Assembly: GCA_030512295.1 (NCBI GenBank)
Contig: JAULSR010000001.1
Coordinates: forward strand, 4,301,001 to 4,365,000
DNA from: Bombardia bombarda
Taxonomy: Eukaryota; Ascomycota; Sordariomycetes; Sordariales; Lasiosphaeriaceae
Reading direction: 5' to 3'
DNA: 64,000 nucleotides
The notes beneath the pieces were generated by a model. It was not told the origin of the DNA, searched no databases, and worked only from the letters and a program-made list of their open reading frames with translations. A program made the translations under genes and the position numbers. Shown one piece after another: positions 1 to 11,000 of this stretch (the first letter of the stretch is position 1; every line of letters starts with the position of its first letter).

Positions 1-2986
1 TCTTTTCGGCATGAATATTCACCGACGAGAGGGAGGTGGGATCCACCCAAGAGTCAAAACTACCCTCCCTCACCGTTCTGATGACAGTTATTAAATGGTC
101 TTGGTATCTGTCGGGGTTTTTCCAATCTTCAAAACTCAAATTCTCAGAGATAGTCGCATCTATTCTACTGATCAATTCATTCCCTATCCATACCGTACCG
201 TACATACATACACATACATACACGATCAATTGATCGTACGCTTCAAGTTGTCCACTGCCGCTGCCTGAATGCTCTCAATCTCAATCAGCATGCCCTAACC
301 ATGCCTGGGCTCCTCTCCCCAATATCTTCCCGAGAGACAGCCCGGTTACTACGGACGGTTAATTAAGCTGCACCTGCAAGTTCTGCAACATGCTGCAACG
401 GCCCTGCAAGCTGCACCCGGAATGGCAGCATTGGTGGTTCCATTCCTTCTCCGAATCGACCGCTATGTGCTTCTGTGCAGCGCCGCGCCAGGAACACGAC
501 TGAATGAGAGTCGAGACCGTTGTCGCCACGTCCACCATGCATTCGCTTCAACTCACTTGCCCCATCTGGACGAATACTTCGTCTTCACAAAATTAATAGC
601 AAATCTCCAATCCTCTCGTCCTAGATCTAATCCTTCAGAATTCAGACACTTTTAGCAGACGGCCGACGGGGCCGAAAACCCTGAACTTTTGAAGCCCTGT
701 CCCATCGTCGTCCTCCGCTAGCTTCCTGACACCGACAAAAGTCACTGGATGCAGCCCAGCCCTGTCAGCGAGATTGATGATCCTTACCCATTGCCCCTGG
801 GCCCACTGACTGCTTGCCCTCCGGCCGATTCGGCCCACAACGGTGGAGGCTCAACTTCCGATTCATCCCGCCGTGGGGACCAGCAGACCGTCAATTTGGG
901 CTTTGTCTTGATGCGTGACGGATTGGTGCATCTCGATGGCGACATTGGGCTTGAAGGAGAGCGCACACGTCTGAGTGGTGGACGTTTTGCGTATCAAAAG
1001 AGCAGCTAGACTTGCAACCCCCAAATCCTCTTGACTGCTAACCTACCTTAGCCTCGCGGGGTACGGGAACAGACAGGCCATGAATCATGAATGCTATGGA
1101 CGCCGCTGCAACAGCGGTTGGCTAATCTCTGAGCCTTTGCTTCATCGGAGTTTTCTGATAGGTATTTCAGGGGGAAAGGTTCCATCGTCTGGTTTGGCCC
1201 CCCACGACTGATGCATTCCAATCATTGCATCAGGCTCAACTGCAACTTGGAAAGCTTCCTTCCGCCTGCAAATCGAAAGATATTCATGTGGTCCAGCTGC
1301 TGCTGCCTGCTAACCATTGACCCCCCATGCCAGACTGACTGTCAGAGCATCGTCTGCTCAGACGATACAGGCAGGTAAGGTAGCTATAGAGACGGGTGAT
1401 GGACGGCCAACAAAGAAAGGGACGACGGCAAAAGCTACCTTGGTCGAGGTGTAGCATCATGGCTTGAGCGGGCACTAAAGCAGCACTAGGCCGATGTTGA
1501 AGATTCGAATGCATGTGGGGTGGAGGGGAGGGACAATGAGCGGGCATGGCATCTCTTCCCACCCCAGCAGGCCGCAATAACCCCACCACCAAGTACCTCT
1601 TTTGCGCCGCTCCTTGATGAACCCCAGACACAGATCGATGCTGGGGCTACTTGAGAGTACTTGCAGGCCAAAGCTCGTGAAAGAGGTTCCCCTCAAGTAC
1701 CTCTCTGTTTCGCCGAGGTATCAGCTTTGTCACTCTGGATCTGGACAGCCATCGCGCCTTGTAGCTTTTCCCATACGGTTCCTTTCAAATCTGTCAGGTC
1801 TAGAGGGGCAGGCAAGGATGAGGATGCCTATGACGCCGACGCCGTTGCCAGCTGGGCCCCCTTCCCTGCTGCTCTCCATCGAAGGAAAAAGCTAAAAAGG
1901 TCTCCGGGAAGACGCCTGTTGTTATGTTGTCGTTGTCGTGCCGGCCTCCACGCACACATACATAGGTCGCCCGTCTGTCTTGGATTCTACACCGTAGTTG
2001 TCAATCTTTTTCCAGCAACAGCAAGTGGACCGGCCAGGACCGACCATTCTCCCATCATACCTTCCAGCAACAGCACAACAGCCCAGTCTGTCTTTGACAA
2101 AAACAAAAAGACGGCCGTTCCGTTCCTGCTCTCCTCTCGTGCATACCTTGCCTACCTCACACGGCGTCAGAACTGGACAGGAAGGACCTTTGTGCCGCTC
2201 CCTTGCACTGGCAGCTGCAGTCCCACGCAAGCACAGCAACAGCAGAGCAGAGCACAGCAGAGCAGAGCACAGCAGAGCACGACGTCTCACCGGGTTCCCA
2301 GCTTATCGCTATCGGCCATCCAAACAGCCCGAATCGCACACGCCTCCCTGCAGCCATTACGTTTTTTGAGGCATCTGGCAGACGCAGCAAGACGCAAGCA
2401 AGACGCACCAAGAGCTCGAAACAGCAGGCCACAGGATCATCCCATTGTCGCACACACACGACGGGAAAGAAGCCAAGGGACGAAAATTTAGAAAAGATTA
2501 CATACAGGCACACTGCCCGCCCGCTCTTGCTCGCTGCCCTGTACATACCTGCACCCTCATACCAACAATTACTACATATTGGGCGCCGCTATTAGCCTGT
2601 TGGACCCAGGCATAAAAACCGTCAACGACCTGCTGACGAAAAGCCCACCGGAAGCCCATTCATCTCGTCCCGCGCGTATGATCGAGAGCTGTCAGGAGAG
2701 CTGTGTGCATCATTCCCGGTATTGGAGATAGACCAGACACACCATCCATCTGTCCACACCCATCCACCAGTATATCAACCTGCCGACCGCTTCAAGAGAG
2801 GCATACCAAGAGGTCAACGACAAACGTCCCCTACGTTCGACATCACTTGCACTGCACATCCCAAAGACATACTACGGTCGTTTCTGGATCCCTTCGCCTC
2901 GCCTCAAGCAGGGCTTCATCACTCTCCAGTCTCCCTCCATAAGCAGATATATACCCGAGTCAGAACGAAACAAGTTTCGGCCCATC
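1..2986. other. Intergenic / leader region without a supported gene
   Basis: No open frame here has protein-like composition. From about 1900 to 2980 the plus strand is rich in CA and pyrimidines with ATATATA at 2947-2953, which resembles the promoter and 5' leader of the small gene starting at 2987. The 276-codon open frame at 1661-2491 is low-complexity and I do not believe it. Confidence 0.5.
2241..2280. repeat. 15-bp tandem repeat AGCAGAGCAGAGCAC
   Basis: The unit AGCAGAGCAGAGCAC occurs at 2241-2255 and 2256-2270, followed by a partial copy to 2280. It lies in the presumed leader region, not in a supported coding sequence. Confidence 0.85.
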
Positions 2987-3205
2987 ATGAACGCTCCCAT
3001 GACCTCTTCGACGACAGCGGCGCATCAGCAGTCGGCTCAACAGTCACGGTCGCCCATGACCAACGTTGTGCCACCGCGGCCCATCAAGGCTAAGACGGCA
3101 TCGACAGACGTCTTCTTGAAAGACTTTACGCTGGTGGCCGAGGCAGCAAAACGAGCCCAGATGGCGTGCTTAATGCGCGACATGGAGGGTGTCGGGTTAT
3201 CGTAG
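2987..3205 (+). CDS. Small protein of unknown function (72 aa)
   Basis: This is a single open frame starting at an ATG. The first 35 residues are Ser/Thr/Gln/Pro-rich and probably disordered. The C-terminal half is an amphipathic helix-like segment containing DVFLKDFTLVAEAAKRAQMA followed by a short acidic end. That segment has the composition of a folded or partner-binding helix and, from memory only, resembles the C-terminus of short conserved hypothetical proteins of filamentous fungi. The long CA/pyrimidine-rich stretch upstream looks like a fungal leader. No catalytic motif, signal peptide or membrane span is visible. It could still be a chance frame; the balanced composition of the C-terminal half is the main argument for coding. 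Confidence 0.5.
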   Translation: MNAPMTSSTTAAHQQSAQQSRSPMTNVVPPRPIKAKTASTDVFLKDFTLVAEAAKRAQMACLMRDMEGVGLS

Positions 3206-3998
3206 TCTAGTGGTCTGGATGGACTACGTAGTAGGCTAGCCGAACTAGTCGAACTCACCTTGTCGAGTTGGAGAAGCCTCCCCCGAATACTCGAAGCGGA
3301 AGGTCGATACGATACCATACGTTGCGTCACATTGTTTTTATCATGTCTGAGCATGAAAGGGGCAGCTAGCTGGCTCGACGACACACGATACTCTGCATGG
3401 ATTCGCTCAGCAGCAGCAGTGATAGCATCGCCAGATACCATGACCCAACATCGAGGTGGGTATACTGGCCATGTGTGGTGGCCTTTTTATATGTCGACAT
3501 GGAAGCGAGATATTTGGTCCCATGTTTTCTTAACCGAATTGGAGTCTTTTCATGCAAGCAATGATTTCTTCGGTTGAGATGGCCTGCACAGGAGACACGG
3601 TGTAAGTATCACTCGACAAGTGATGTTCGGAGGTGGTCTGACTGTTGATTTCCTGTTTTTGGTGTGAGAAAAAGGAAAGAGACAAATGACATCTGAATAC
3701 CTGGGAGGCGGGTTTGTTTTCTTCATGTTCATTTTCATTTAGCGTTCAGGCGTTATCACGGTGGCGGATATTATACCTATTATATAGGAGTCAAGGGGGT
3801 GGGGGATTGGGCTTAGGCATCTGTCACTTGGCATGGGCTAATCAGGGCGAGATTCATTGGTTTTTTTTATTTTTTAATATATATCACCGATATTTTATTA
3901 TTCCCTTTTTAGATATTATATGGGCGATAAAAATACTACCTACTTTCCAAGTAATGACCTTTAAACGCCGGGCTTGTTATATAACAGAACAACAATAA
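3206..3998. other. Intergenic, no gene seen
   Basis: The stretch 3840-3990 is AT-rich and lies just downstream of the dehydrogenase stop codon on the minus strand, so it probably includes that gene's 3' UTR and polyadenylation region. I see no protein-like frame. Confidence 0.5.
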
Positions 3999-4887
3999 TC
4001 ACATCTTCGACATCAGAGCCAACCCGCCATCAAGCGTAATCGTAGCCCCATTCACAAACGCGCCCGCCCTGCTCGCAAGAAACAGACAAGCCCCCGCCGC
4101 GTCCTGGGGCGTCCCAATCCTGCCCATCGGATTCGCAGCCCGAATCTCATCCCCCATGGTTCGCAGCGTGGCAGCCATCATCTTGCTAGGGAACGGCCCG
4201 CACGCGAGCGTGTTGGACGTGACACCCCGCGGACCCAGCTCAGCCGCCAGATGCCGCGACAGGTGGTGCAGGCCGGCCTTGCTGGCGCTGTAGGCGAACG
4301 TTGGCAGTAAGGGGACGCGGATGCCGTCGATGCTGCCGATGTGGATGATGCGGCCCGGGTCATCAGTCACATCACTCCCGGACTTTGGGGGTGTTAGGAG
4401 AGGCGTCAGGGCCTGGGTTAAGGTAAAGACGCGGGCGAGGTTGAGGGTGAGCAGCTTGGTCCAGGCGCTGTCGGGGTAGTCGTCGTAGGCGACGCCCCAG
4501 GTGGCGCCGCTGTTGTTGACGAGGACGTGCAGGCGGGGTTCGAGGCGGGTGAGCTCGGCGGCGACGCGGTGGCACTCGGACTCGGAGGAGAGGTCGGCGG
4601 GGAGGGCGATGGCTGAGCCCCCGCCTGATGATGATGATGAAGATGAGAGCTTGTTGAGCTCGGCGGCGGCGGCTTCGCAGGCGGCGGCGTCGCGGGACGA
4701 GATGTACACTTTCGCGCCGTTGCGGACGAATCCCTCTGAGATCATGCGGCCGAGACCTTTGGCGCCGCCGGTGACGAGGACGACTTTGCCCTGGGTATTT
4801 TGTTAGAAAGGTGAAAGAGAGGGGGGGGGGGGGTATAGATGGGGGGGTTGGACTTACCTTGACACCAAAGAGGCTGTTGACATCCAT
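3999..4887 (-). CDS. Short-chain dehydrogenase/reductase (SDR), RhlG/FabG-like
   Basis: Two exons, 4887-4858 and 4790-3999, encode 273 residues. The intron 4857-4791 (67 nt) begins GTAAGT and ends CAG, and holds a C-rich tract on the coding strand. Exon 1 contributes only MDVNSLFGVK. The join restores the NAD(P)-binding TGGAKGLG motif near residue 17, which the unspliced frame would miss. Also visible are NNSG, the catalytic Ser in HIGSIDG, the YSASK catalytic Tyr/Lys pair and a C-terminal LDGG. This is a classical SDR expected to reduce a keto or oxidise a hydroxyl group with NADP(H). The layout resembles fungal proteins annotated as rhamnolipid-type 3-oxoacyl-ACP reductases (RhlG), but substrate cannot be read from sequence. 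No polyketide synthase or other cluster gene lies nearby. Confidence 0.93.
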
Positions 4888-5320
4888 TGTGTAATGTGTT
4901 TATGAAGATCTTATAGAGATAATTGTATATTAGCTTCACCTGAATTGCCTACTGTTATAAGTTGACCATCGTCAAAGACGCCCCCGCCAGTGTCGAAGTA
5001 CCATGCCTAACCGAGCCGAGGTTCATTCGCCGCTTGCCCTTTTCCGGGCGACGGGCAGCCTCGACCAATTAGCTGCCCGGTTGCGTTGCACATCACTCCG
5101 GAAGGGGGAATACCATAAATGCAGGTCATATCCCCCAAGGAAGAAGGAGAGCTACCTGTTGAGTGTCGACTTTATTGTATTACTAATATATACACTCCTA
5201 TATGCTTCAAGGTACTTTACTTACGATTCTTTCATTATTAGTTAATGACGGAATAGTGATCAGACTACACCCCTAATTATTTATCATCGTATACGTATAA
5301 AGCCCTCATTAACCATATCT
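4888..5320. other. Intergenic, promoter side of the SDR gene
   Basis: No supported gene. The stretch 5170-5300 is AT-rich. The promoter of the minus-strand SDR gene should lie in the left part. Confidence 0.5.
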
Positions 5321-5758
5321 ATGATCCCCCGCCCGATGCCCGTTGCCACACGTGCCTGTCGAGCAGGTAAACAATTGACTACTGCCCCTAAACCACCACC
5401 ACCACCACCACCACCACCGCATGTCCGCCCTCCTGAACCACTCCACCGGCCGCCTCGTCTGTCTCGAGTGGCCGCTGCACAAGCCGCCCTCGCGCGGCGG
5501 GCCCCCTGGGGCGTCTCCGCCGAGACGTACTCAGCCCATCTGAGCCACCCGGGTGTCGAGATCCCGTATGATGAAGAGACCGGTCTCCTTGTGGCTGCCG
5601 CTGCGGAACCGCCCATCGTCGCTCCGTCTTCCAGTGCCGGCGCGCTGAAGCGGCCAGCGCGGTACAAGCCCGCGAGGACGCACCAGGCGGGCTATGGCCC
5701 GGATGGTGGTGGTGGTGTGATAGACTACATTTCCGTTTGGGGGCATGCTACTACATAG
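5321..5758 (+). CDS. Doubtful proline-rich ORF (145 aa)
   Basis: An ATG-initiated open frame of 145 codons lies between the SDR gene and the Otu2-like gene. It has a run of nine prolines encoded by a CCA/CAC microsatellite (about 5391-5418), then a less biased stretch with GVEIPYDEETGLLV that looks more protein-like. There is no recognisable domain, signal peptide or membrane span. The complementary strand also has open frames here, as expected in GC-rich sequence, so the strand is not certain. It may be an orphan gene, a gene remnant or chance. Confidence 0.28.
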   Translation: MIPRPMPVATRACRAGKQLTTAPKPPPPPPPPPHVRPPEPLHRPPRLSRVAAAQAALARRAPWGVSAETYSAHLSHPGVEIPYDEETGLLVAAAAEPPIVAPSSSAGALKRPARYKPARTHQAGYGPDGGGGVIDYISVWGHATT

Positions 5759-5965
5759 AGCCCGTAATAATACATAGGCGTTAGGTATCAACATGGCTAT
5801 GTTGAGCGTCGTGTAAAATATTATGTGTGCGTCCGCCGGTAACAAGCAAGCCATGAGGTCTGAGGTGAGCGGCGTCCCTAGAGAATGTGCTTGCTTGCTT
5901 GCCAACCATGCCTTGTTTTCGCAAATAGTAAAGGCGTGTGTGCAAGTGTCGACACGTTTGCCGAC

Positions 5966-7015
5966 TTAGGCCGTCGCTGTTGCCTCGTCCTTCCTCCTCA
6001 GCGAGTTGTAGTGCTCACCCAGCCCATACCCATGGCGATAATATGCCAGCCACAGCGTCTTGCTACCCTTGCCATCCTCCTCCTCAGCCGCAAAAGGCGC
6101 AATCACCTCGGTCCTCCCATCCTGCACCACCCGAATCTCCACCCCATACGCATTCGCCAGCGCCGTCAGCTCCAGCTGCCCGCCCCACTCCGCCGTGTCG
6201 CGGATCTTGCTCACGTAGTCGCCCAGCGGCTCCTCCAGAAACCCAACAAAGTCGTCGGTGTGGGCCTCCATGTAGTCCGCCGCCGTCCTGCGCACCACCA
6301 TGTACGGCAGCTTGGCGCGTGGGTTGTCGTTGTTGTCAGTGGTGGTGGTGGTGGTGGTGGTGGTGGTGGTGGGAATTGTCCCCACCGAGATGCCGTTGGC
6401 GGCGAGCTGGTCGGCCACGGCGGAGAAGAGGCAGTGGCCGTCGGGGGCAATCTCCTTCTCTCGCAGCGCGTGCTTCTTGAACTCCTTTTCCATGTAGGCC
6501 TTCTCGAGGCTGCGGTGGTCGACCATGGTGGCGGCCTCGCTCTCGGCGGCCACGGCGGCGGCTTCCTGCTCGGCGGCGCGGCGGGCGAGACGCTCCTTTT
6601 GGCGGTTGCGCTTGGCTGCTTTGGAGCCGGCGGCAGCAGCGGCTTGCGGAGTAATGGTGGTGTTTTGTAATTGAGCAGCGAGGTTGTTGATTGCTGCTGC
6701 TCCTCCGGCGTCACCACCTCCGTTCGCCGCCGTCTTGGTCTTGATCACGACGACTGGGGTACTGTCGGCGCCATCGTCAGCCTCGCTGCCGCTGTCGTTA
6801 TTGTTGCTGTTGTCCCCCCCTCCCGTGACCTGGGACAGCTCTTCCAGGTGCCGGTCCTTCATTTGTCGCTCGAGCTCGGCGCACTCGTCGTTCACACTCT
6901 TGCGCGTCTTCTTTGTGGCATTCTTTTTCTTGCTTGTGACACGAGCCTGGAGCTCTCTGAGCTCCTTGCGGTGGCGGGCCTGTACCTCCTCCATGGCTTC
7001 CTTGGGTTCCTCCAT
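5966..7015 (-). CDS. OTU2: OTU-family deubiquitinase, Otu2/OTUD6-like
   Basis: Single exon, 349 residues from the ATG at 7015. I chose this start because the following MEEVQARHRKEL region matches the usual N-terminal start of Otu2/OTUD6 proteins. An in-frame ATG at 7078 would add 21 residues, and an open frame continues upstream to 7333 without family likeness. The N-terminal third is a charged coiled coil with a basic RNRQKERLARR segment, also typical of Otu2. The OTU domain starts around residue 190: DGHCLF carries the catalytic Asp and Cys, and GEHYNSL near the C-terminus carries the catalytic His. The predicted role is cysteine-protease removal of ubiquitin in the cytosol; yeast Otu2 and OTUD6 relatives are ribosome-associated. 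The odd point is a run of 11 threonines inside the OTU domain, encoded by a GTG/CAC microsatellite (6339-6371). Confidence 0.93.
   Translation of the reverse strand: MEEPKEAMEEVQARHRKELRELQARVTSKKKNATKKTRKSVNDECAELERQMKDRHLEELSQVTGGGDNSNNNDSGSEADDGADSTPVVVIKTKTAANGGGDAGGAAAINNLAAQLQNTTITPQAAAAAGSKAAKRNRQKERLARRAAEQEAAAVAAESEAATMVDHRSLEKAYMEKEFKKHALREKEIAPDGHCLFSAVADQLAANGISVGTIPTTTTTTTTTTTDNNDNPRAKLPYMVVRRTAADYMEAHTDDFVGFLEEPLGDYVSKIRDTAEWGGQLELTALANAYGVEIRVVQDGRTEVIAPFAAEEEDGKGSKTLWLAYYRHGYGLGEHYNSLRRKDEATATA
6339..6371. repeat. Trinucleotide microsatellite (GTG)11 inside the OTU domain
   Basis: Eleven perfect GTG units on the plus strand encode consecutive threonines in the minus-strand Otu2-like gene. 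They fall between the catalytic Cys motif and the conserved LPYMVVRR segment, probably in a surface loop. Confidence 0.9.
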
Positions 7016-8027
7016 TGTTGGTGAGAAATAGGTGCTGATGTTCTCGGTGATGTTTTGGATGGCCGCGAACAAGGACATAGTTCGTAACCCAAGGCCAATC
7101 GATCTCGTATGGTGGGGTTGTCGTGCAGGATGCGCTGCCAAACATGGTGGAGGAAGTTGGTGGGGTAATGTCGGTCGAGCTCCTGCCTTACGAAGCAAGC
7201 AAGGTACAGGTGGGAAAGCTACCCAGGTCCTATAGCAACCAAGCCAAGCCCCTATGCACCCCACTGAGACCCCCCAAAAAAACATTGGTTCAGGCATACT
7301 CGAGAGGCAGACCATCACATTGAGTGCATCCATGCAGTAGACCTAACAACACATCGTTTTCAACATCACAACATGATTAACTACCTAGAGTCTGCAGCTC
7401 TTCCCCTTTTTCTTCTTTTCCATATATTCCTGCCCATCTATCGACTCGACCGCCAGCCCTATGGCTCTTCCATACTATGTACATTAATATATTACAGACA
7501 GTCTGCTACCCTACCCCCCCCAGTACCTAGCAAACCCGATAAACCATTGAAAAACAAATCCGTGGTATAAGAGCAAAATGGGTATAGCCCACATCATACT
7601 TGTTCCTCGACGACGACAACAACAATGAATGTGCAACAACTCTTCCAGTTTTTCGAACCACATGCCGAGTCCAGGTTCCCCGCACACATATGTACCAAGT
7701 CAGTTTTCCCATCCCTTTGGCCCCCTATTTTGAGCAAAGGTAAAATACCATACCTTCCTTGAATAAACTCTCAACTCCAACCCAGACCCACCCCCCGCAC
7801 TCCTAAAGCCGTTTGGTATTTCGTCCGTGTCATCTGTCCCTGAAGGACAAACTTGATAGTTGCAATCATGGTTGAAGGAAAGGAATCAAAGAAAATAAAA
7901 TAAAAGAAATAAAAAAGATGGCGTCGGCCGTTGCGAATACTTGCTCCGCGGTTTATTGCCCCCAAATCTCATTGACCAGAGGTTTCTTCAAGTTGTTCTC
8001 CGAAGACCTGTGTTCCAAGGGCTTCTC
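7016..8027. other. Intergenic between OTU2-like and apsA-like genes
   Basis: No supported gene. It should hold the promoter and leader of the Otu2-like gene on the left and the 3' UTR of the apsA-like gene on the right. A short A-rich stretch lies near 7880-7920. Confidence 0.5.
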
Positions 8028-11000
8028 CTAGAAACCCTTGAATGGATCATCTCTCAGATACCAATCGTCCACATCGTCCGTGACCTTTGAATTGGCACCC
8101 TTGTTTTGGGTATTGTTAATATTATCGCGCTGTCGGCTGCGACTCGCCCGTCTCCGAAGCTCCTTGCTCTTTCTGCGCGCTCTGCGTCCCACCTCCTCTT
8201 GCTCATGCTGTTCTATCGGCGTCTCTTCGAACCGGCTGAATGCAAGCGGACTAATAAACGCCTCCATTCGAATCGTTCCTATCGCTTCAAAGAAGTTGTT
8301 GCCCCCTGGCCTGCTCGACGCCTCCGATGTTCTCACAGAGCCAGTTGTCCACGTCATGCCCCCGGATCCAATGTTACTCGAAGCTCCACCATTGCTGTAC
8401 AAGTCCAGCGAGCCGGCAGTATCAATACTATTGCCTGCCGTGCTGTTCGTCGCCGCATGATAGCTGCTTGAAGCTGGCCCCGAGAACCCTCGGAACGAGA
8501 GTGGCGGTGGAACATGGGTGCCTGTATTACTGCGCTTGCGCCCGTGTACCATCTGACCAGCGTTGCTACGGTCGTGGAACCGGGCGATCATGGGCGGCTC
8601 CGCCGAGTCCCGTGAAATCTCGCGCCCATGGCCGGCCTGACTAAAAGTTTCCCCCATAGCCGATCGGTACGACGCGATACTGGGGGGCACGCTGTCCACC
8701 TCCTCCTGGGGTGGCGGCATTCTCGCGGGATCTGATTTCATCACCGTCGCCTTGGCCTTGGTAAGTCGGATCGAGTCGCGAATAGGCTTCCGTGCCTTGG
8801 GTTTTGGCAGCTCGTATCGCTCCGGAGGCACTTTTGGCTGTGTCGTCGCTAGGCTCTCTGGAATCGCTTGATTTGAGTGGGCAAGGAATGAGAGCGACGT
8901 CAACCATATATAATGACGCTCAGCGCTCATTGCCGTAAACTTGAGAGCCCGTTGCGGCGTGAGAATGAGGATGGATCGATTAAAAAGCGGCCCAGCCGTC
9001 TTTGGAGCCGGGTTATCGTCCTTGACGTCAAGAACAGACTGGATCATCACTAAGAAATGGTCAGCACACATGTAAACCAACATCATCCTGGCTATCCGAG
9101 CGAGTGTTTGTACTTACACTTGCGTCCAGATTTGCCCATCAGCGCGCTTCCAGAGGAAGGTTGCTTGCTGCTCCAAAGAATAGCACGCTCATAAGGAGCA
9201 AGCCATACCCACCGCTTATGGCGGTCGTTGCTGTTTTCATCGCCGCCCTTGCCATCCGAGACACCGAAAGACTTTCGTCTTCGCACATACTTGAACATCC
9301 ATTCGCCAACCATAGTCTGTGCAATGGCATCGACAACGCTTGTACCTTGGTTCGAGCTGGCCTGCGATTCGATGGCGCTATCACCAGTGTTTGTTGTCGT
9401 GGCCGTATTCACAGATAATTGCGGTTGATGTGTCTTGAACTTGGTATACATGTACAAGTCCTTGGCTCGAGGAGCTGTGATGTCGTTGGCTGGTAAGGGA
9501 GGAAGCCCAGGGCTCTCGGGCACTTCCTCAGTCGAACCCGGGAAGGGAGGAGGCGACCGGCTGCCCTGGCGACGGTTCTTCTGATTTCGTGCCAGCGCAG
9601 TAGTAGACCGCACTTTTCGCATGCTGTTCGAGCGCATGCTGTTTGTACGGTAATGGTTTCGTCCACCCCCAACTCGTCTCTGCCATCCATCCGACCCCTT
9701 CGTTGGGCTGGCACGGCCATCGCTTGGCGCACTGGCGCTGGTAGGCGGTTTCCTTGAGCTGGCGCGCGTAGGAATGGGGAATGGAGGCGGCGCCTTCACG
9801 TCCGTAAAACTTGGAGCTTTTGTCTGCTGATGTGAGGCAATGCCATTTTGAATCATGGCCGCCTTCCGCATCATACTCGACGTTGAGCTTGGTAGGGGCG
9901 GGCGCGAAGCACGTTTTGAGATAGTCTTGTCAAAGCCAGATCCAGAATCACGACTCTCGCGCGATTGGTAGACATTGGCTGAACCGAACATATCGGCAGT
10001 ATCGTCAAGGTCCCGTGGGATATAACGCCCGGCATGTACCTTGTGTAAAAATGGCGGATCCGAGAACACTGCACCCGCTCCAGGACCATGTTTACCATGA
10101 CGACCTTGCCCATTTAGGGGCTTGGGCGCTGAGAGTGCAGTACGATACTCACTATCGCTCACGTCCGGATCCATGAACTCATCACCCTCATCAGAGCTAT
10201 TTGCATCAAATCCTGCAAACAAGCTGCTGATCCGCTGCGGCCGCCGTATCGGGGCCTTCTGGTTTGACAATGGGCCATTATCGTTATTGCCAGGATAGGC
10301 ATCGTGAGTTTCCTCCTCCATAATTCGAGGAGAAGATAGGGAAGGTGATAATGGGGCCTCGGTGAAACTATTTTTGCTAGCAAGTCGCCGTGGGTTCCTT
10401 GGTGGAGGCGCATTTCCAGGGACAGGGCTGAACTGTCCAGTCTCCTCTGTCGAGGCCTCCGCTGCGCGCAACGCAGGAGACACCGGCCTGGAGGTGATAG
10501 TAGACGGTTGTAAATGAATAGGCAATCTGTCCACCCTAACACGAATCTCCTCAGTCTGGACCGCAACAGACCTAGAAGGAATGTCGGCAGAAAGAGAGAC
10601 TTGGCACCCAAAGTCTTTGGTCAGCTGTGGCAGGCGAGGTCCACGAGACGACGAGGGACGGCTCGTGGGGGGGATGACACTGATCACTGGGATTGGAATC
10701 TCCTTAAGCCCAAAAGAGGCGTGTCGAAGAAGGGGGGCCGAGTCGGTTTGTGTGGATGCAATAACCATAGTTGTTGGCTCTCTAAACTCAGGGGCAACTG
10801 TGTTCTTCTCTAAAAATGGCGACTGAGGAGTCTTCGGAGGGCTGAGAGGCACTTCCGAGGTTTGCGATGAGCCATTAACCATCAGCGAGCCCAGAGTTGG
10901 GGGCTTTATGGTGAGCGGCTGGCCAACATGAACTCGCTTCCGTCTCTGGTTGGCCTCGATCTCGAGGTCAACACGGGGGGGGCTATCGACATCATAAAGC

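Noticed and set aside
1661..2491. 276-codon open frame on the plus strand
   Set aside because: Biased low-complexity composition, in-frame repeat, no domain; overlapping open frames on both strands show this is a compositional effect.
3199..3262. tRNA-like A-box sequence (TAGTCTAGTGG)
   Set aside because: No B-box GGTTCGANNC at the right distance and no acceptor stem can be formed.
4372..4887. 171-codon minus-strand frame beginning with the SDR start codon
   Set aside because: It is exon 1 of the SDR gene read through the intron into a wrong, Arg/Pro-rich frame.
6211..6717. 168-codon Pro/Arg-rich frame on the minus strand
   Set aside because: Shadow of the Otu2-like gene in another frame; composition is entirely explained by the GC-rich coding sequence.
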